Shown: positions 22,805 through 35,100, numbered from the stretch's first letter. The stretch: 64,000 nt of DNA from Conchocele bisecta (GCA_029237695.1 CM055272.1:12450042-12514041), one strand, 5' to 3'. Translations and numbers: made by a program. Notes: a model not told the origin generated them from the letters alone.

Positions 22805-24178
22805 ATATATGAGCAAAACGCGCAATTTTATTTGATATAATTCTAATAAAGTATCACACACTGTGATCATGGTGATACGCAGTGCAGATAATTTGGTAAT
22901 GTATTTCCGCTAATACTGTACCAGGAAGCTTGAGAAACTATACATGTGCACATACATGTCGCGAACGCCCCACCATACGTGCCATATCAATGCATCGGTA
23001 AGACGATAGCCACCCTACTGGGATAATCTAGTGTAGGCTACTGACAGGCAGGGATACATAACAAACATATACCGCCTTGGAACGGTCAATGAACACGATA
23101 TTTCACTGGAGCGGTTAATAATATTTAGCGCAGCGCTGCAAATCTCGCGATTACCTTGACATCGTACACGCAGATATTGTACATCTTAGTAAAGATTATC
23201 TAAGCATTGATTGTTGTGATGTGAGACCGTGACGGGAGAAATGTAGCTTATCATGTTCGCGAACAGTGTAGACCCAGACCAGACTGCGCATCTGCGCAGT
23301 CTGGTCAGGGTCTGCACTGTTCGTTGCACATTCAGTGAAACACACGTACTGCGTTTAACAAGCATCATGAATCATTTACCAGGCTGAATGAGTGTGATAG
23401 CAGCGCAGGAAGCTGATTGGACACAATTACCAGACGTCCCATTATCCAGTCACTCCGCGCTGGGGTAAAACGTTTCATGTCGAAATAAGCGCCGGATTCC
23501 TGACGAAGTCCTGTAGAAGATACTACAAAAAATACAGTTTCGTCTAGTAACCGGCGCACATTTCTTGCACAGGTTATTAGACGAAAATGTGTTTATACAC
23601 TTTATTCCGCATGAAAAATTGTCAGGAATCCAGCGGTTTATTCAACGTGAAGCATATTACGCCGGCGCGGAGTGCAGCACCAGCTGTTCTAACCGCCATA
23701 TGTCTGAGATTGTGCAGGCTGCACAACTGCGGTCAGGCTTATCGACTCCACCCGAGCTTCTATTGGCACGGCTCGCTACACTGGTATTACTACGCTACCT
23801 AGTGTAAAACTCCAAGGGGTATGCAAAAGTAGTCTGGTATAAAAGAAATCCTGGTGCTTTGAGACCAAGAGATATGTTATTGGCCACTTCTACTTGGGGG
23901 GTATTTTACACCAATATGCAGCATACATACATTTGTAGCAGGTAACAGAAAACAATGAGCATGTTCGTCACGTGATGTACATGCAAGCATAGTTTATTTG
24001 TCCAATTTATGCAAACAATACCAGGGGACATAACGAGATTGACGTTTTCTTTCTTACGTTTACTATATGCAGATGTAGTAACAGGCTGCATGTCATGCAC
24101 AAGTAGGTGCCACCGAATCCACACGAATAATGAGAGACTGGCCATATTTGGAGGATTATACAGTTATAGGAGGTTATG
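22805..24178. other. Intergenic stretch with several hairpins
   Basis: A clear hairpin lies at 23240-23325 (CCAGACTGCGCA / TGCGCAGTCTGG inside GAACAGTGTAGACC.. arms). Inverted sequence is seen at 23480-23640 (CCGGATTCCTGAC / GTCAGGAATCC). A short element with GTGTAAAA termini may occupy 23803-23914. No exon is supported. Confidence 0.45.
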
Positions 24179-24334
24179 CAGTCGACCCTCAGCAAACGGC
24201 CATCTCTCTACAACACCCCCTTTCTGTAACCGATATTTTATATCCCAAATAGACAAATGGCTCTATATTTAATCTCCCTACCACAGTCAGTTTTGTGTCG
24301 TCCATCGGATTGGTGTTGCAGAGACGTTGCACTG
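24179..24334. mobile_element. Family D pogo-like MITE, copy 2 (internally deleted)
   Basis: The left part (AACGGCCATCTCTCTACAAC) and the right end (GAGACGTTGCACTG) are present, but the central AATGATTCTAAAATG palindrome is deleted. Confidence 0.55.
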
Positions 24335-24673
24335 TGTAGTAAATTCATTTGGTGTTTATAACCCATTAGCACGGCTATTGTTGTATTGGAACGGTGCTCG
24401 TATAGAACTGACTGAAGCCTGAAGGACAGGCAGCAGCTGGTCTGTTATTTTAATCGCGTGTTGTTATAGAAATACATTTTTGTGCTGAGTTATAATATCT
24501 CTAATAATTGGTGATTCCGGTCGATAGGGACTTATCATTCTAGAATATGACATCTCGTCCTGAGTGGTTTAAATCATCATCGCCATGAGTGGTTTAAATT
24601 TAAACGCAGTTATAGTTATTACGCAAACAACTGAACTATGCTTCCAATGCTATTTAAATCAAATTAACGAACG
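24335..24673. other. Intergenic stretch, nothing recognised
   Basis: No repeat family or coding signal is visible. Confidence 0.35.
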
Positions 24674-25045
24674 CAAGGTGCATGATCTCATGGTTACAAC
24701 AACAACAACGTTGCCCACAAGTAAGTATTATTTAATGAAACGTGTCTTCATGAGCTGCATTTGGTGGTCCAGGGAGTTCGGCACAGACGTATGTCGTTTT
24801 TGCGAAGAATCGATTTCCGTGTCGGTAGACACGGAAATCCATTCTTCGCAAAAACGACAGAAGGTTTGGCGAAAACACAGAGACCACCAAATGTAGCTTA
24901 GCAAGACGCGTTTGATGCGCCATATGTCATCAAAATCCGTTACGTAATAAGGACAATATAAAAGAATACGTACTTTGAATCAGATGGATTCCGCAAGTTT
25001 CAGTACTTGTTGTTGTTGTTAGTACCACGTGATCATACACCTTGG
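24674..25045. mobile_element. Family L foldback element, copy 2
   Basis: From AAGGTGCATGATCTCATGG with (AAC)n to (GTT)n and CCACGTGATCATACACCTT. The central hairpin GCGAAGAATCGATTTCCGTG is conserved with copy 1. Confidence 0.7.
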
Positions 25046-25616
25046 AACGTATATATAAAGTGTTGTATAGGTAACTCAATGTAAATGCAAGCACCGGCAT
25101 TGTCATTTACCAGCCACTGGGTGTCAGATAAGCACATAAAAGTCACGAAACAGGTTAGTATATCATCATGATCATGATTTAATACAATAGATGCATGTGT
25201 ATACTATATTTGAGATCAGTCATACAATTTGTACCTATGACCACGAGTCTGAAATCAAAATGGGGTTGCCAACAATACGTGCATTTGTTATGCAATTGAT
25301 GCATGGTAAATGGCTTAATTGTTTTTATATAGTAATTTCCAGTAACCTCCGAACGGAAGCACATTTAATACACATTGTTTTAAAGTCACTCTTTTTATTC
25401 GATAAAAAGAGTGACTTTAAAACAATGTGTATTAAAGGTGCTTCCCTTCGGAGGTTATTGGAAATGACTATAATTATCTAATAAAAAGAGTGACTTTAAA
25501 ACAACGTGTTTTTATATATATTATTACTAATTCTAATAAGCTAAAATGGAAACCTACTTATAAGGGTGGCATACTATGATAATTTCTCAACGCATTGTCA
25601 AATTATCATGTATATA
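25046..25616. repeat. Stretch containing a large hairpin (about 25300-25510)
   Basis: TTTAATACACATTGTTTTAA and the following GTCACTCTTTTTAT pair with their complements around TTCGA at about 25400. The outer arms (AATTTCCAGTAACCTCCGAA / GGAGGTTATTGGAAATGACT) extend it. A further AAAAAGAGTGACTTTAAAAC copy follows at 25483. No gene is seen in the rest. Confidence 0.6.
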
Positions 25617-25798
25617 CAGTGCAACCCCTCTAAACCGGACACCCTCGGGACCCCATTGTGTCTGTGTCTGTCATTATCCTGTCTGTTCATAACAGAAAAT
25701 GACAAACATTGGTAATCGAGTGCTTAATTACGGTGAACCCTCTCTAAACCGGACACCCTGAGACCTCCCAGGGTGTCAGGTTTAGAGAGGGTCCACTG
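25617..25798. mobile_element. Family C pogo-like MITE, copy 3
   Basis: From CAGTGCAACCCCTCTAAACC to GAGAGGGTCCACTG, flanked by TA. It contains GTCTGTTCATAACAGAAAAT and an internal second terminus, indicating nesting of a short within a long copy. Confidence 0.62.
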
Positions 25799-25891
25799 TA
25801 GTACTTTACACCACAAAGTCTTCGGAATCTGACTGAGACATCACAATGCCTTTATAGTCGATGTGTCTCAGGTGCTGATGTCTGACATATA

Positions 25892-26241
25892 CAGTGGAAC
25901 CTCCCCGAACGGCCACCTCTCTACAACAATACCCTCTCTATAACAGCCGCTATTTCCTCTGTATATAACCCTTAGACTGCTGAGCATGAACATTGACGTC
26001 TGCTGCTGCTTTGCCTTCTTTCTCAATAAAAACATGTTTTGACAGCATTTTAGAATCATTTCCATTGGAAATGATTCTAAAATGTTGCCAAAGCATGTTT
26101 TTGATGAGAATTATCGAAGAAAATAAATAAACAGCGGACGACAAAATTTAATTCAGCATTAACCCCCCTACAACAGCCACCTCTCTACAACAGCCAGTTT
26201 TGCGTCTTCCCATAGGTGGCTGTTATAGAGAGGTTGCACTG
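25892..26241. mobile_element. Family D pogo-like MITE, copy 3
   Basis: From CAGTGGAACCTCCCCGAACG to AGAGAGGTTGCACTG, with the central CATTTCCATTGGAAATG palindrome and TA flanks. One of the fullest copies. Confidence 0.68.
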
Positions 26242-26261
26242 TACAAGTAATGTAGTACGTA

Positions 26262-26477
26262 CAGTAGAACCTCTCTAAACCGGACATGCAGGCAGTATGT
26301 GTATCATTCATTTTATGGATTTCATTGGTGTATATTTATTATGATAATGCCTGTTCCAGTTCGCATAAACACATCCGCATACCCTGGCATAGTAATATGT
26401 CTGATTTACAGTGGAACTTCTCTAAACCGGACACCCTGGGGACCTCCCAGTGTGTCCGGTTTAGAGAGGTTCCACTG
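26262..26477. mobile_element. Family C pogo-like MITE, long composite, copy 4
   Basis: From CAGTAGAACCTCTCTAAACC through a body containing TGATAATGCCTGTTCCAGTT to an internal short hairpin ending GAGAGGTTCCACTG. It lies 20 bp from the family D copy. Confidence 0.68.
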
Positions 26478-27270
26478 TATATATTTTATTTTCGCTTCAT
26501 GCACAGTAAATGACATTCATGAACCAATCGCACCATTTTATTTGATGGAATTCTCAAACATATGTGTTATATTCAAGTACATACTATTAGAAACTGTGAT
26601 AAACAGGGGAGATAATTTGGTTTGGCATAATTTGCTATGTGTCTCTATACGTGTACACGTACATGTAGCGATCCAATAATTTTTGCTGTGAAATGATTAT
26701 ACTATGTTACATTTAGACACGAGTTTCCACTATAACCGCTAGTGTAATTAACTTAAATAAAATAAATTGGTAACCATCGATTGCAAAACATATTTATAAC
26801 TATCCAAAAAAAAAAGTTATTTTCAGTATTAAACATTTTTTTTTACCAATCGCCGATTTTTCACCTAGGCGACTTATATGTACATGTACTATTGGGTTCA
26901 GAAACACGATACAAATCTGCAATTAAACTATTTTCCCTAATCTGTTTCATCACTGTCTAGTCATGTCTCAGACCCAGTGCCTTTAAATAGATCGATATCG
27001 TGCGGTAATATCTACAGCGGTAATTTACCGTATCGGCAGTCCGCTAGTTACGGTTTATTGAAATTGTGTCCCATTTACATTCAGAAATATTGATTTTCCT
27101 TTTATTTGGAAATAGACGAGCAGTGAAGTCGTTAACACAAATACACCGATGCGGTAATGGTCGTATAACATAATATGACGATTATTGCCCAAGAGCGAAA
27201 ATGGAACTTGACTGTGTGTGTTTCCCTACAAGTATTACATAATGGCAGTTAATGATAATTGCCACTACCG
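26478..27270. other. Intergenic stretch, no gene recognised
   Basis: AT-rich unique-looking sequence with poly-A and poly-T runs at about 26808-26850. Nothing supported. Confidence 0.35.
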
Positions 27271-27646
27271 TTAACAATTCGTTCCCACGATATTACAATT
27301 CGCTCCCTCGAATTAAGAATTCGTTCCAACGAAATGACAATTCGTTCCCTCAATTTAACAATTCGTTCCGTCGAATTAACAATTCGTTCCCACGATATAG
27401 CAATTTATTCCCCCGAATTAACTATTCGTTCCAACGAAATGACAATTCGTTCCCTCAATTTAACAATTCGTTCCCTCGAATTAACAATTCGTTCCCACGA
27501 TATAGCAATTGGTTCCCTCGAATTAACAATTCGTTCCAACGAAATGACAATTCGTTCCCTCAATTTAACAATTCGTTTCCTCTAATTAACAATTCGTTCC
27601 CACGATATAACAATTCGTTCCCACGTGGGAACAAATTGTTAAATTG
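27271..27646. mobile_element. Family I element, 21 bp unit array, copy 2 (one arm expanded)
   Basis: About seventeen CAATTCGTTCC(C/A)(T/A)CGAATTAA-like 21 bp units run in one direction. A very short complementary arm (CCCACGTGGGAACAAATTG) remains at the right end. Long open frames rich in Asn, Ser, Phe, Pro and Arg are an effect of the 21 bp (7 codon) period, not a gene. Confidence 0.7.
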
Positions 27647-27744
27647 ACATAATCATTATAACGTAAAAATGCGGAGGCACGAGCAGTAAGCAATATGTAT
27701 CCTTCAAATAGCACAGACAGTAATCGATTCGATTCGGCTCATAT

Positions 27745-28467
27745 TTAAAGGTACATGCCCACGCAGTAGGCACAAAATGTTCTTTATAGGAATTAAACAA
27801 GTGTATAATTATGTCACTATTCCACCAGTTCTAAATATTACGAGTGCCCGCTATACAAATATAATCATTTATTAATTATCAATTTACTGTTAGCGACGCG
27901 CGGCGGTAACAGTTTATTTTGATAATGTGCGGGGACGACGACTTTCACATCACGGCTTGCGGTGCGCATGCGCAGTATACTACGCGCGACAGTCGGCTTC
28001 CCAATATGTAAACAAGAATATCAACATGTTGAAACGTCCAGGACGGAAATTGTGTGAAACGGCGTCGGCCAAAAAAAGGGCGAAATGTCTGAGAGACAGG
28101 CAGTACAGAGAGAGAGAGAGAGAGAGTGGTTAATATTGGCGACCAGATCACCAAATGGAAAGAGTTACGTGGAGATTTAGATTTGGACTCGAACAGAGAT
28201 TTTTTTTCTCAACTTCCGATACTTCACTGCGCATGTCAAAGATGTGATATGATTGACCGTGTCACGTGACGCGTGTTGGTAAAAATAGCACGAGGTCGGA
28301 AAATACCCTTTCTGGTCGCGGCATATAAAATGCGATTTAACACCAATTAACACACGCCGTAATTAAAAATAACTCGTTAGTGGGTAGACAAATGGCTCAT
28401 ATAAGGCATGACAGAAAATGAAAAGTAGTAGTACAGTGTAACCTGCTGCGTGGGCATGTACCTTTAA
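27745..28467. mobile_element. Family J element, copy 2 (long version)
   Basis: From TTTAAAGGTACATGCCCACG to CGTGGGCATGTACCTTTAA, 0.72 kb. Compared with copy 1 it has an extra interior at about 27925-28320. That interior includes GCGCATGCGCAG, a short (GA)n run and an open frame of 68 codons with a Lys/Arg-rich second half (about 27927-28133). The frame may be the remnant of a transposon-encoded protein, but it is too short to classify. Confidence 0.65.
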
Positions 28468-28701
28468 GGGTGGGAATTGGCTCGAACACCTTCCATACAG
28501 ACAGTATCAATGTGTATGCCAATTTATGAAGATTCGAACAGTATGTCAAAAGTCTTTTGGGCCACCTTGTACATTCATCAATATAACTGATTTCTTTTAT
28601 TTTCTTCTAGGACTGTGTCGTCGTATTGTGTATGAATTTATTTAACATTCCGCGAATACAATTTGTTTTAAATTAGTGTTTTGCCATTACAATGATGTAC
28701 A

Positions 28702-29040
28702 TTATAGGAATGAATGGCCTTTTTGTGGAATTTATCAGGATATAAACTTGGAAAAGTCGCGGGAATACTGGACGAGGCCTTCCGGCGACTTTTTCAAGTT
28801 TATATCCCCGATAAATCCCACAAAAAGGCCATTCATTCCTTATAATTCCAGCATTTGAAATAAATTCATCAAGAAAATGTGTTTATTTTCCGTTTTCTTA
28901 ATAATTATTTTAACTGCGCCTCACGGTTATGGAAAGTAGTTCGGTGTGGGAGTTTACTGGGATATAAATTTTGGACAGAGATTTGCGACGGGCCAATCAA
29001 ATGTTAGGAATTGTGTAAATATTTTTGTGCTGGAATTATT
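28702..29040. mobile_element. Family E element, copy 2
   Basis: TATAGGAATGAATGGCCTTT to TTGTGCTGGAATTAT. Part of the hairpin turn is deleted (GAGGCCTTCCGGCGAC) relative to copies 1 and 3. Confidence 0.68.
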
Positions 29041-29539
29041 TACTTATGAATGTGCTCACACGTTTCTTCTTTTCCAGATATAAATATCCAATGATGTAAA
29101 CAAGATACATCATGAGTATATACATTTATAATCGCCAAAGTTCCTACCAAAATGCACGAGCAAGTCGTCAACTGTGACACTATGGGGCGGATATATATAT
29201 TTACTCCAACAACCAACAGTTCAAGCAGGTGACCGAATCGGAAATTGCATTCTGTTGGGTATGACGTGATCAGAAGTGGACCGCCACACCGTCCGAACGT
29301 ACGGAAGCACAACAAAGCGCCTACGTTGGCGTGATAAAGAAATAAAGTTACCAGACCACCAGAGACCTCAATCCACGGGAGAGCAGCACCCATCTATTAC
29401 ACAAAACAAGTGATATCCAGAGGTAAGACCATGTGACAAAATGTACCTGGAACCTTTTGTGGAAAATCCCGGTCCCTGTCATTCCATACGCTTCTACCAG
29501 TGCATCAATGAGTGAGAGTCTAATCATGTTTACAACGAT
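29041..29539. other. Intergenic stretch, no gene recognised
   Basis: A minus-strand open frame of about 117 codons (29040-29393) has no recognisable domain or splice context and is not called. Confidence 0.4.
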
Positions 29540-29786
29540 TTAACCCTTTCACTCCTAGATAACTGGAATGGATTTTGATATGTTAAATTTTGCAACCGAT
29601 CCAATCCTCACAAAATTATTTTAAGTCCATTAATGAAAGTGGGCGTGTGTGTTGTTGCTCTCAAAAATATGAAAATTACTTTAAAAAAGTGCAGATCCTG
29701 ATGAGACGGCTCGTTACGAGCCGGCTCATCTGGATATGCACTGTTTGCATAAACCGCTATAGTGGGCTTTCTGGTTCAATGGGTTC
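29540..29786. mobile_element. Family G foldback element, copy 4
   Basis: From TTAACCCTTTCACTCCTAGA through GTGCAGATCCTGATGAGACG..GGCTCATCTGGATATGCACT to CAATGGGTTC. Confidence 0.65.
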
Positions 29787-29981
29787 AGCATGCATACGCG
29801 CCATCTGATATGGGTTATCCTGGTTGCGTACGTTGTAAAGTACGTTTTCTCAGTAGGAGGCCAATTTATGCTAGCGTATGTCTGCATGTTGCTATGCCCG
29901 GTTGACCATGCTTAGCTGCCATTGGATGATGCTTTTGCTATACAGTCCTGTCGTTACAGTACGTGTAGCGGCTAGTATATC

Positions 29982-30300
29982 TTAAAGGTACATGCCCACT
30001 CAGTAGGCACAGCATGTTCCGTATATCAGAGACATCATCTGGAACATTTTCTGACAAAATAAACATTAATTCACCATTACCCCACGTATTGATTGACATT
30101 ATTATACATTTTGTATCAGACGTAAATTTCCACACTGATATCAGGGGCGATAACCGTGTTTCCTTAAAATGTTAACATACATTACTATTTTGTCAGGCAT
30201 TTAACTAGTATAAATAATTACAAAATATCATGCCTCATTTGCATATGAAAATAGCCTGATGCCACCACTATCAGTAAAATAAATATTACTAAATGATGAC
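29982..30300. mobile_element. Family J element, copy 3 (partial, inverted relative to copy 1)
   Basis: It begins TTAAAGGTACATGCCCACTC and continues as the reverse complement of the right half of copy 1 (AACATTAATTCACCATTACC, TGCCTCATTTGCATATGAAA). The distal terminus is missing. Confidence 0.6.
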
Positions 30301-30431
30301 GTCGAATTATATCCGCATGGGTTCTGAGCGTGGCGTCAACATTTTGTAATATACATAAATATCACAGTTTTGGTAAATATTTTTTCAGGATTCACATTTT
30401 TAGGTGCAAAATCTCAGGGATTGTCTTGTAT

Positions 30432-30536
30432 GTACGGAGCCCCGCAGGGGACATGGCTTTCTTTCCATGAACGAATTGTTATTTCGTGGGAACGAATTAA
30501 TAAAACAAATCAATGTCCCCTGCGGGGCTCCGTACA
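30432..30536. mobile_element. Family I element, minimal copy 3
   Basis: Only the ends TACGGAGCCCCGCAGGGGAC and GTCCCCTGCGGGGCTCCGTA and a few CAATTCGTTCC-like units remain. This shows the true termini of family I. Confidence 0.75.
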
Positions 30537-31162
30537 AATACATACACGTAACAAAGGGTAATATTTTCCAGGATATTTGTTTTGAAATGTTGATGAGATT
30601 AATAATGAGTTGTGATGATTTCATTTGTGACAGGCCATCTTATATTATAGCCAGCACAGATAATGGACTGTTGAGTGCACAGTTTATTTATGGCATCTAT
30701 CGAATTCACGATGTTCATCATATGTAAACTGGTACTAGAAACACGAATATTGTAAATCCTAACACAGTGTACACACCGTAACAGGAGAACTAGAAAGCTG
30801 CCATAAAACATGCCATATCCTACATGTAGAAAGCTGACATTTTCCATGGATCATCTTGGCAACATGTTTATGTCTTGTCTAAACCATAACACGTGTCGGT
30901 AATCCTTGATATTAAATACTGATTTCATCCGAAACGCTGAGTTGCTTTAATTAAATAGACTTTAGTGCTTTAATTGATGATGATATGTTCACGTTAATGC
31001 GATCACATGTGTTGTCCGGTTTAGAGAGGTTCCGCTGTATATCGAACTTTGCATAAATGTGACGTCCACCTGACAGATTCCGCAAATTATAACGCCGATG
31101 ATTTCCCCGAAGTTGTTCTTACGGACGGACAATTACTCGTGATTTTCCACGTTATGAAACCT
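30537..31162. other. Intergenic stretch with a family C end fragment
   Basis: TTGTCCGGTTTAGAGAGGTT at 31013-31038 is an isolated family C terminus. No gene is seen. Confidence 0.45.
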
Positions 31163-31433
31163 TTTTATCCCGTCAACACAGTGCGTATGTGCCGTGAAAC
31201 ACGGTGCCGTGAAACATTTTTGATATCCAGTCAATACTATTTTTGCATTTTGCAGCCATTTGTAGGTGTTGACGGGATAAATAGAATAGTAGGTTAGTGC
31301 CGTGAATGGGAAAAAATATCTGGCGCGGCACAGAAACGGGATGTGCTCGGCAGAGCCTCGCCCCTCCCGTTTCCTGAGCCTTGCCAGATATTTTTTTTTC
31401 CCATTCACGGCACTAACCTACTATTCTCTATTT
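31163..31433. mobile_element. Family F foldback element, copy 3
   Basis: From TTTATCCCGTCAACACAGTG to GGCACTAACCTACTATTCTC. It is the cleanest single copy, with the hairpin turn at TCGGCAGAGCCTCGCC. Confidence 0.72.
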
Positions 31434-31446
31434 ATAGGACTTAATA

Positions 31447-31675
31447 CATTGTCACCCCTCCAAACCGGACATTCGGAAAATATGGATGTTTAACTTACAT
31501 GTGTTTCGCTGTTATGTATCTCTGATTACAATGACTTTTCATGATTGCAGAACACTAGACTGTGCCATGAAGCTACATGAATGTGCCATGAAACATGTCT
31601 GATTTACAGTGGAATATCTCCAAACCGGACACCCTGGGGACCTCCCAGGGTGTCTGGTTTAGAGAGGTGACATTG
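31447..31675. mobile_element. Family C pogo-like MITE, long composite, copy 5
   Basis: A decayed left end (CCCTCCAAACCGGACATTC) and an intact short hairpin (CAGTGGAATATCTCCAAACC to GAGAGGTGACATTG). It ends about 0.2 kb upstream of the receptor start codon. Confidence 0.6.
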
Positions 31676-31881
31676 TAATTATATCGTCGTGTAATTACAG
31701 TGAATGAACTACTCGGCCATTTCATCACGCTCTCTTCTCTCTTCAAAAATTACGTACAGAAACATCTCAGATATTATATGTGGTTTTAACGTTGACATCA
31801 ACGTTAAAACCGCATCTAATATACGAGACATCATGTGACACACCGTACCTATAATATGACAGTCCCGCGTAATTGCAGACT
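31676..31881 (+). promoter_or_regulatory. Presumed 5' flank / 5'UTR of the receptor gene
   Basis: About 0.2 kb between the last family C element and the start codon. It contains a hairpin at about 31770-31824 (TGTGGTTTTAACGTTGA / complement). No TATA box or initiator is convincing. An AATTGCAG at 31871-31878 could be an acceptor of an upstream non-coding exon, so the transcription start cannot be placed. Confidence 0.3.
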
Positions 31882-32155
31882 ATGAACAGCACAAACGTGA
31901 CGTCGACGTCGGCGGCGTTGGAGGATTTGGACGTCACGTTCCTGCTCTACTACTACGGCATCTTCCTGCTGATCACGTGCGTCAATATCCCTGGCAACGT
32001 GGCAATCATCTGTACGGTGATCCGCAACCCCCAGCTCCGGCAGCCGTGCAACTTCTACATCACCAGTCTCGCCGTCTCCGACCTACTCATCGCCCTCATG
32101 TACCCGCTCTACGTCGTCTCGCATCTCCAGGACAACCGCGTCGGCAAGGACCTGG
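31882..32155 (+). CDS. GPCR exon 1 (N-terminus, TM1, TM2)
   Basis: The ATG at 31882 is the first in frame and gives a short extracellular tail before TM1. Residues 1-91 plus one base are encoded. TM1 spans about residues 20-45 (GNV at 38-40) and TM2 about 57-80. The donor is CCTGG|GTACGT (phase 1). An upstream TTG in the same frame at 31873 is not a plausible eukaryotic start. The region is GC-rich compared with its surroundings, as expected for coding sequence here. Confidence 0.92.
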
Positions 32156-35100
32156 GTACGTCCATTATCAATACTGTCACATTTTTCCTTGAATACTTTT
32201 ATGTGTTGTACCTGTATGGTCAAGTAAAGTAATGGACAACCGCGTTGGTACGTCCAATATGCCTAGCAAAAATTAGCTGTGTTGTGCAGGCAACAGTTCG
32301 GAATATTCAACAGGTATACTGTCTGTTCCACATTTTTTTTCCGCTGACGAATGTTTGCCTATTAAATGCATTAAATATAAATAAATTATTATAGGAATGA
32401 ATGGCATTTTTGTGGAATTTATCTGGGTATAAATTTGGAAAAGTCGCGGGAATACTGGACGAAGGCCGGAAGGCCTCGTCCAGTATTCCCGCGACTTTTC
32501 CAAGTTTATATCCCCGAAAAAGGCCATTCATTCCTTATAATTCCAGCATTTGAAATAAATTCACCAAGAAAGTGTGTTTATTTTCCGTGTTCTTAAGAAT
32601 TATTTTAACTGCGCCTCACGATTACGGAAAGTAGTTCGGCGTGGGAGTTTACTGGGATATAAATTTTGGACAGAGACTTGCTACGGGCCAATCAAATGTC
32701 AGGGAATTGTGTAAATATTTTTGTGCTGGAATTATGATGTAACTAAGACCACTAAAGTTACATTTTGAAAATCGATTCACACATTCTAAAATAATTAAAA
32801 AAAATCTATTGTTAGTCCCTATGTTAAATTCACATAGGATTTTTTTCGCAATACAATCAATATTTGATGGCATTTATCAAATAAATGACACATTTGGGAG
32901 GGTGCCTCTTTCGTTATTGATGAAAAAGTATTTTACAGTTAAATACTGTTTTACATTTAATGTGTTTGAACGTGAAACAGACAGTAGGTAGGGTGAGCCT
33001 TTTATTTTATTTACCGCACTAATTTAGATTTTACTATCTGTTGATTTAGTGTGGTTGGTTAAACATAGATACTTGATTTTCTCATTTTCCTGACCAGTCT
33101 GTGTGTCTGTAGTATTGAGTTAGGCTGCTTTCAATTCTATGTTCTACTCGCTCCTGTTCTCTGTATTGTTCACAATCTATTACCTTCAAAAGGTAATACG
33201 TCATGCTCCTCTTTGATCTTCATTGCGGTAAAATTACACCATTCTGTATTCTTTTTGTTTGAAGTAACCGTTTTATAATTTTGAATTATGCTACAGTGCA
33301 ACCTCTCTACAACAGCCACCCATGGGAAGACACATAACTGGCTGTTGCAGAGAGGTGGCTGTTGTAGGGAGGTTAATGCTGAATTAAATTTTGTCGTCTG
33401 CTGTTTATTTATTTTCTTCGATAATTCTCATCAAATACATGCTTTGACGGCATTTTAGAATCATTTCAGTTGGAAATGATTCTAAAGTGCTGTCAAAACA
33501 TGTGTTTATTGAGAAAGAAGGCAAATGCAACAGAGATTACAGTGTTCGTGCTCTCGTCTATCAAATGTTCATTTTGCAGTCCCTGTCTCGGTGTATTAAT
33601 GTTACTTCTATTGTCAATGCTAGAAATTTCTGCCAGGATATACTCCATTTTATTGAACATTTATACAATTACTAGAGTTACCTCCAGTAATTGTTCAAGT
33701 ACAGTGCAACCTCTCTACAACAGCCACCCATGGAAAGAGGCAAAACTGGCTGTTATAGAGAGGTGGCTGTTGTAGGGAGGTTAATGCTGAATACAATTTT
33801 ATCTTCTGATGTTTATTTATTTTCTTCAATAATTCTCAATAAAAACATGTTTTGACAGCATTTTAGAATCATTTCCAATGGAAATGATTCTAAAATGCTG
33901 TCAAAACATGTTTTTATTGAGAAAGAATGCAAAATCAACATCAAACGACAATGTTCATGCTCAGCAGTGTAAGGGTTAGATATAGAGGAAATCATCCATT
34001 TGGGATATAAAATAGTGGCTGTTACAGAGAGGGTGTTGTTGTAGAGGTGGCCGTTCGGGGAGGTTCCACTGTATATAAATCACGAACACACTGTGACTGT
34101 TCCAACGTTTGACATCGGGCCGAAACGTGACAACAGTGGGTTTGTGGTTTGTTGAGCATAATTCAATATATAATGGAACCAATTTAATCCGGATGTCCCC
34201 AGGGTGTCCGGTTTAGAGAGGTTCAACTGTAATACCACATACACTTTGCGGTATGTACGACAATAGCCTATTTGAAGCATACCAATTTTACTCCGGTATT
34301 AAATATCTACAAGGTAACACATTCGACATCTTTGCAATCAACGGAAGTGGTACTAATGTACTCTGGGCCCGGTTCTCTAGTTCAACAATTGTAGAGCGCA
34401 CGAAGGCCGGGATCTACAGGGTCCCGGCCTTCGTGCGCGTTACAGTTACTGATTAGCGAGCCGGGCCCATGGTACACTAGTACCATTTACGTTGGTTGAA
34501 AATATGGCGAGTGTCCTACCTTCTAGATATTTAATGTCAGAGTAAAATTGGGTATGATTTAAAGAGCGTTGTGTCGTTCATACCACACAGGCACTGTGTA
34601 CAGGTAGTACAGGCATATGGATACTCCGGTACATGCGTATGTCCTGTACATGTAAGTCATCACCATACATTATCACTGTAGACCGATGACAGTGAAACCA
34701 CCAAATTAGTCACATTGGGATTTTCCGGGTGTCCGCTTTAGAGAGGTTCCACTGCATCATATTGCTGCGAACGGCTTTTAGTTTAGAAGTCTCTCGGATT
34801 AAAAAAAAACACTATGCAAAGTCAAAAGTTGTTTTCATCATGACCCTGTGTAATGTGGTTTAATTGAAGATATATGACGATACTAGGATCGCTGGAATTA
34901 TTTTTTTTCAGGATTTTTTAAAACAATAAAAATGTGTTTTCATTATGGCCGTGTGTTAAGTGATTTAATTGAAGGTATATGATGATACTGGGACTGCCGG
35001 GATATTTCTATTTTCACCGATATCGGTACACAAGTATCAACTTAGCTATCGTGTTGAACGCAACAAGATAGGAAATCCGATTTTTATGTACCTATATGGG

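Noticed and set aside
27252..27647. Asn/Ser/Phe/Pro/Arg-rich repeat protein on the plus strand
   Set aside because: It is the 21 bp unit of a family I element read as 7-residue repeats; an alternative frame is equally open.
29040..29393. 117-codon minus-strand open frame
   Set aside because: No similarity I can recognise and it starts in the tail of a family E element.
1..31600. Perfect hairpins followed by T-runs as transcription terminators
   Set aside because: Rho-independent terminators are bacterial; these hairpins are multi-copy foldback transposons in an animal genome.
31873..31881. Receptor start at an upstream TTG codon
   Set aside because: Non-AUG; the ATG at 31882 gives a normal short N-terminus with glycosylation sites.
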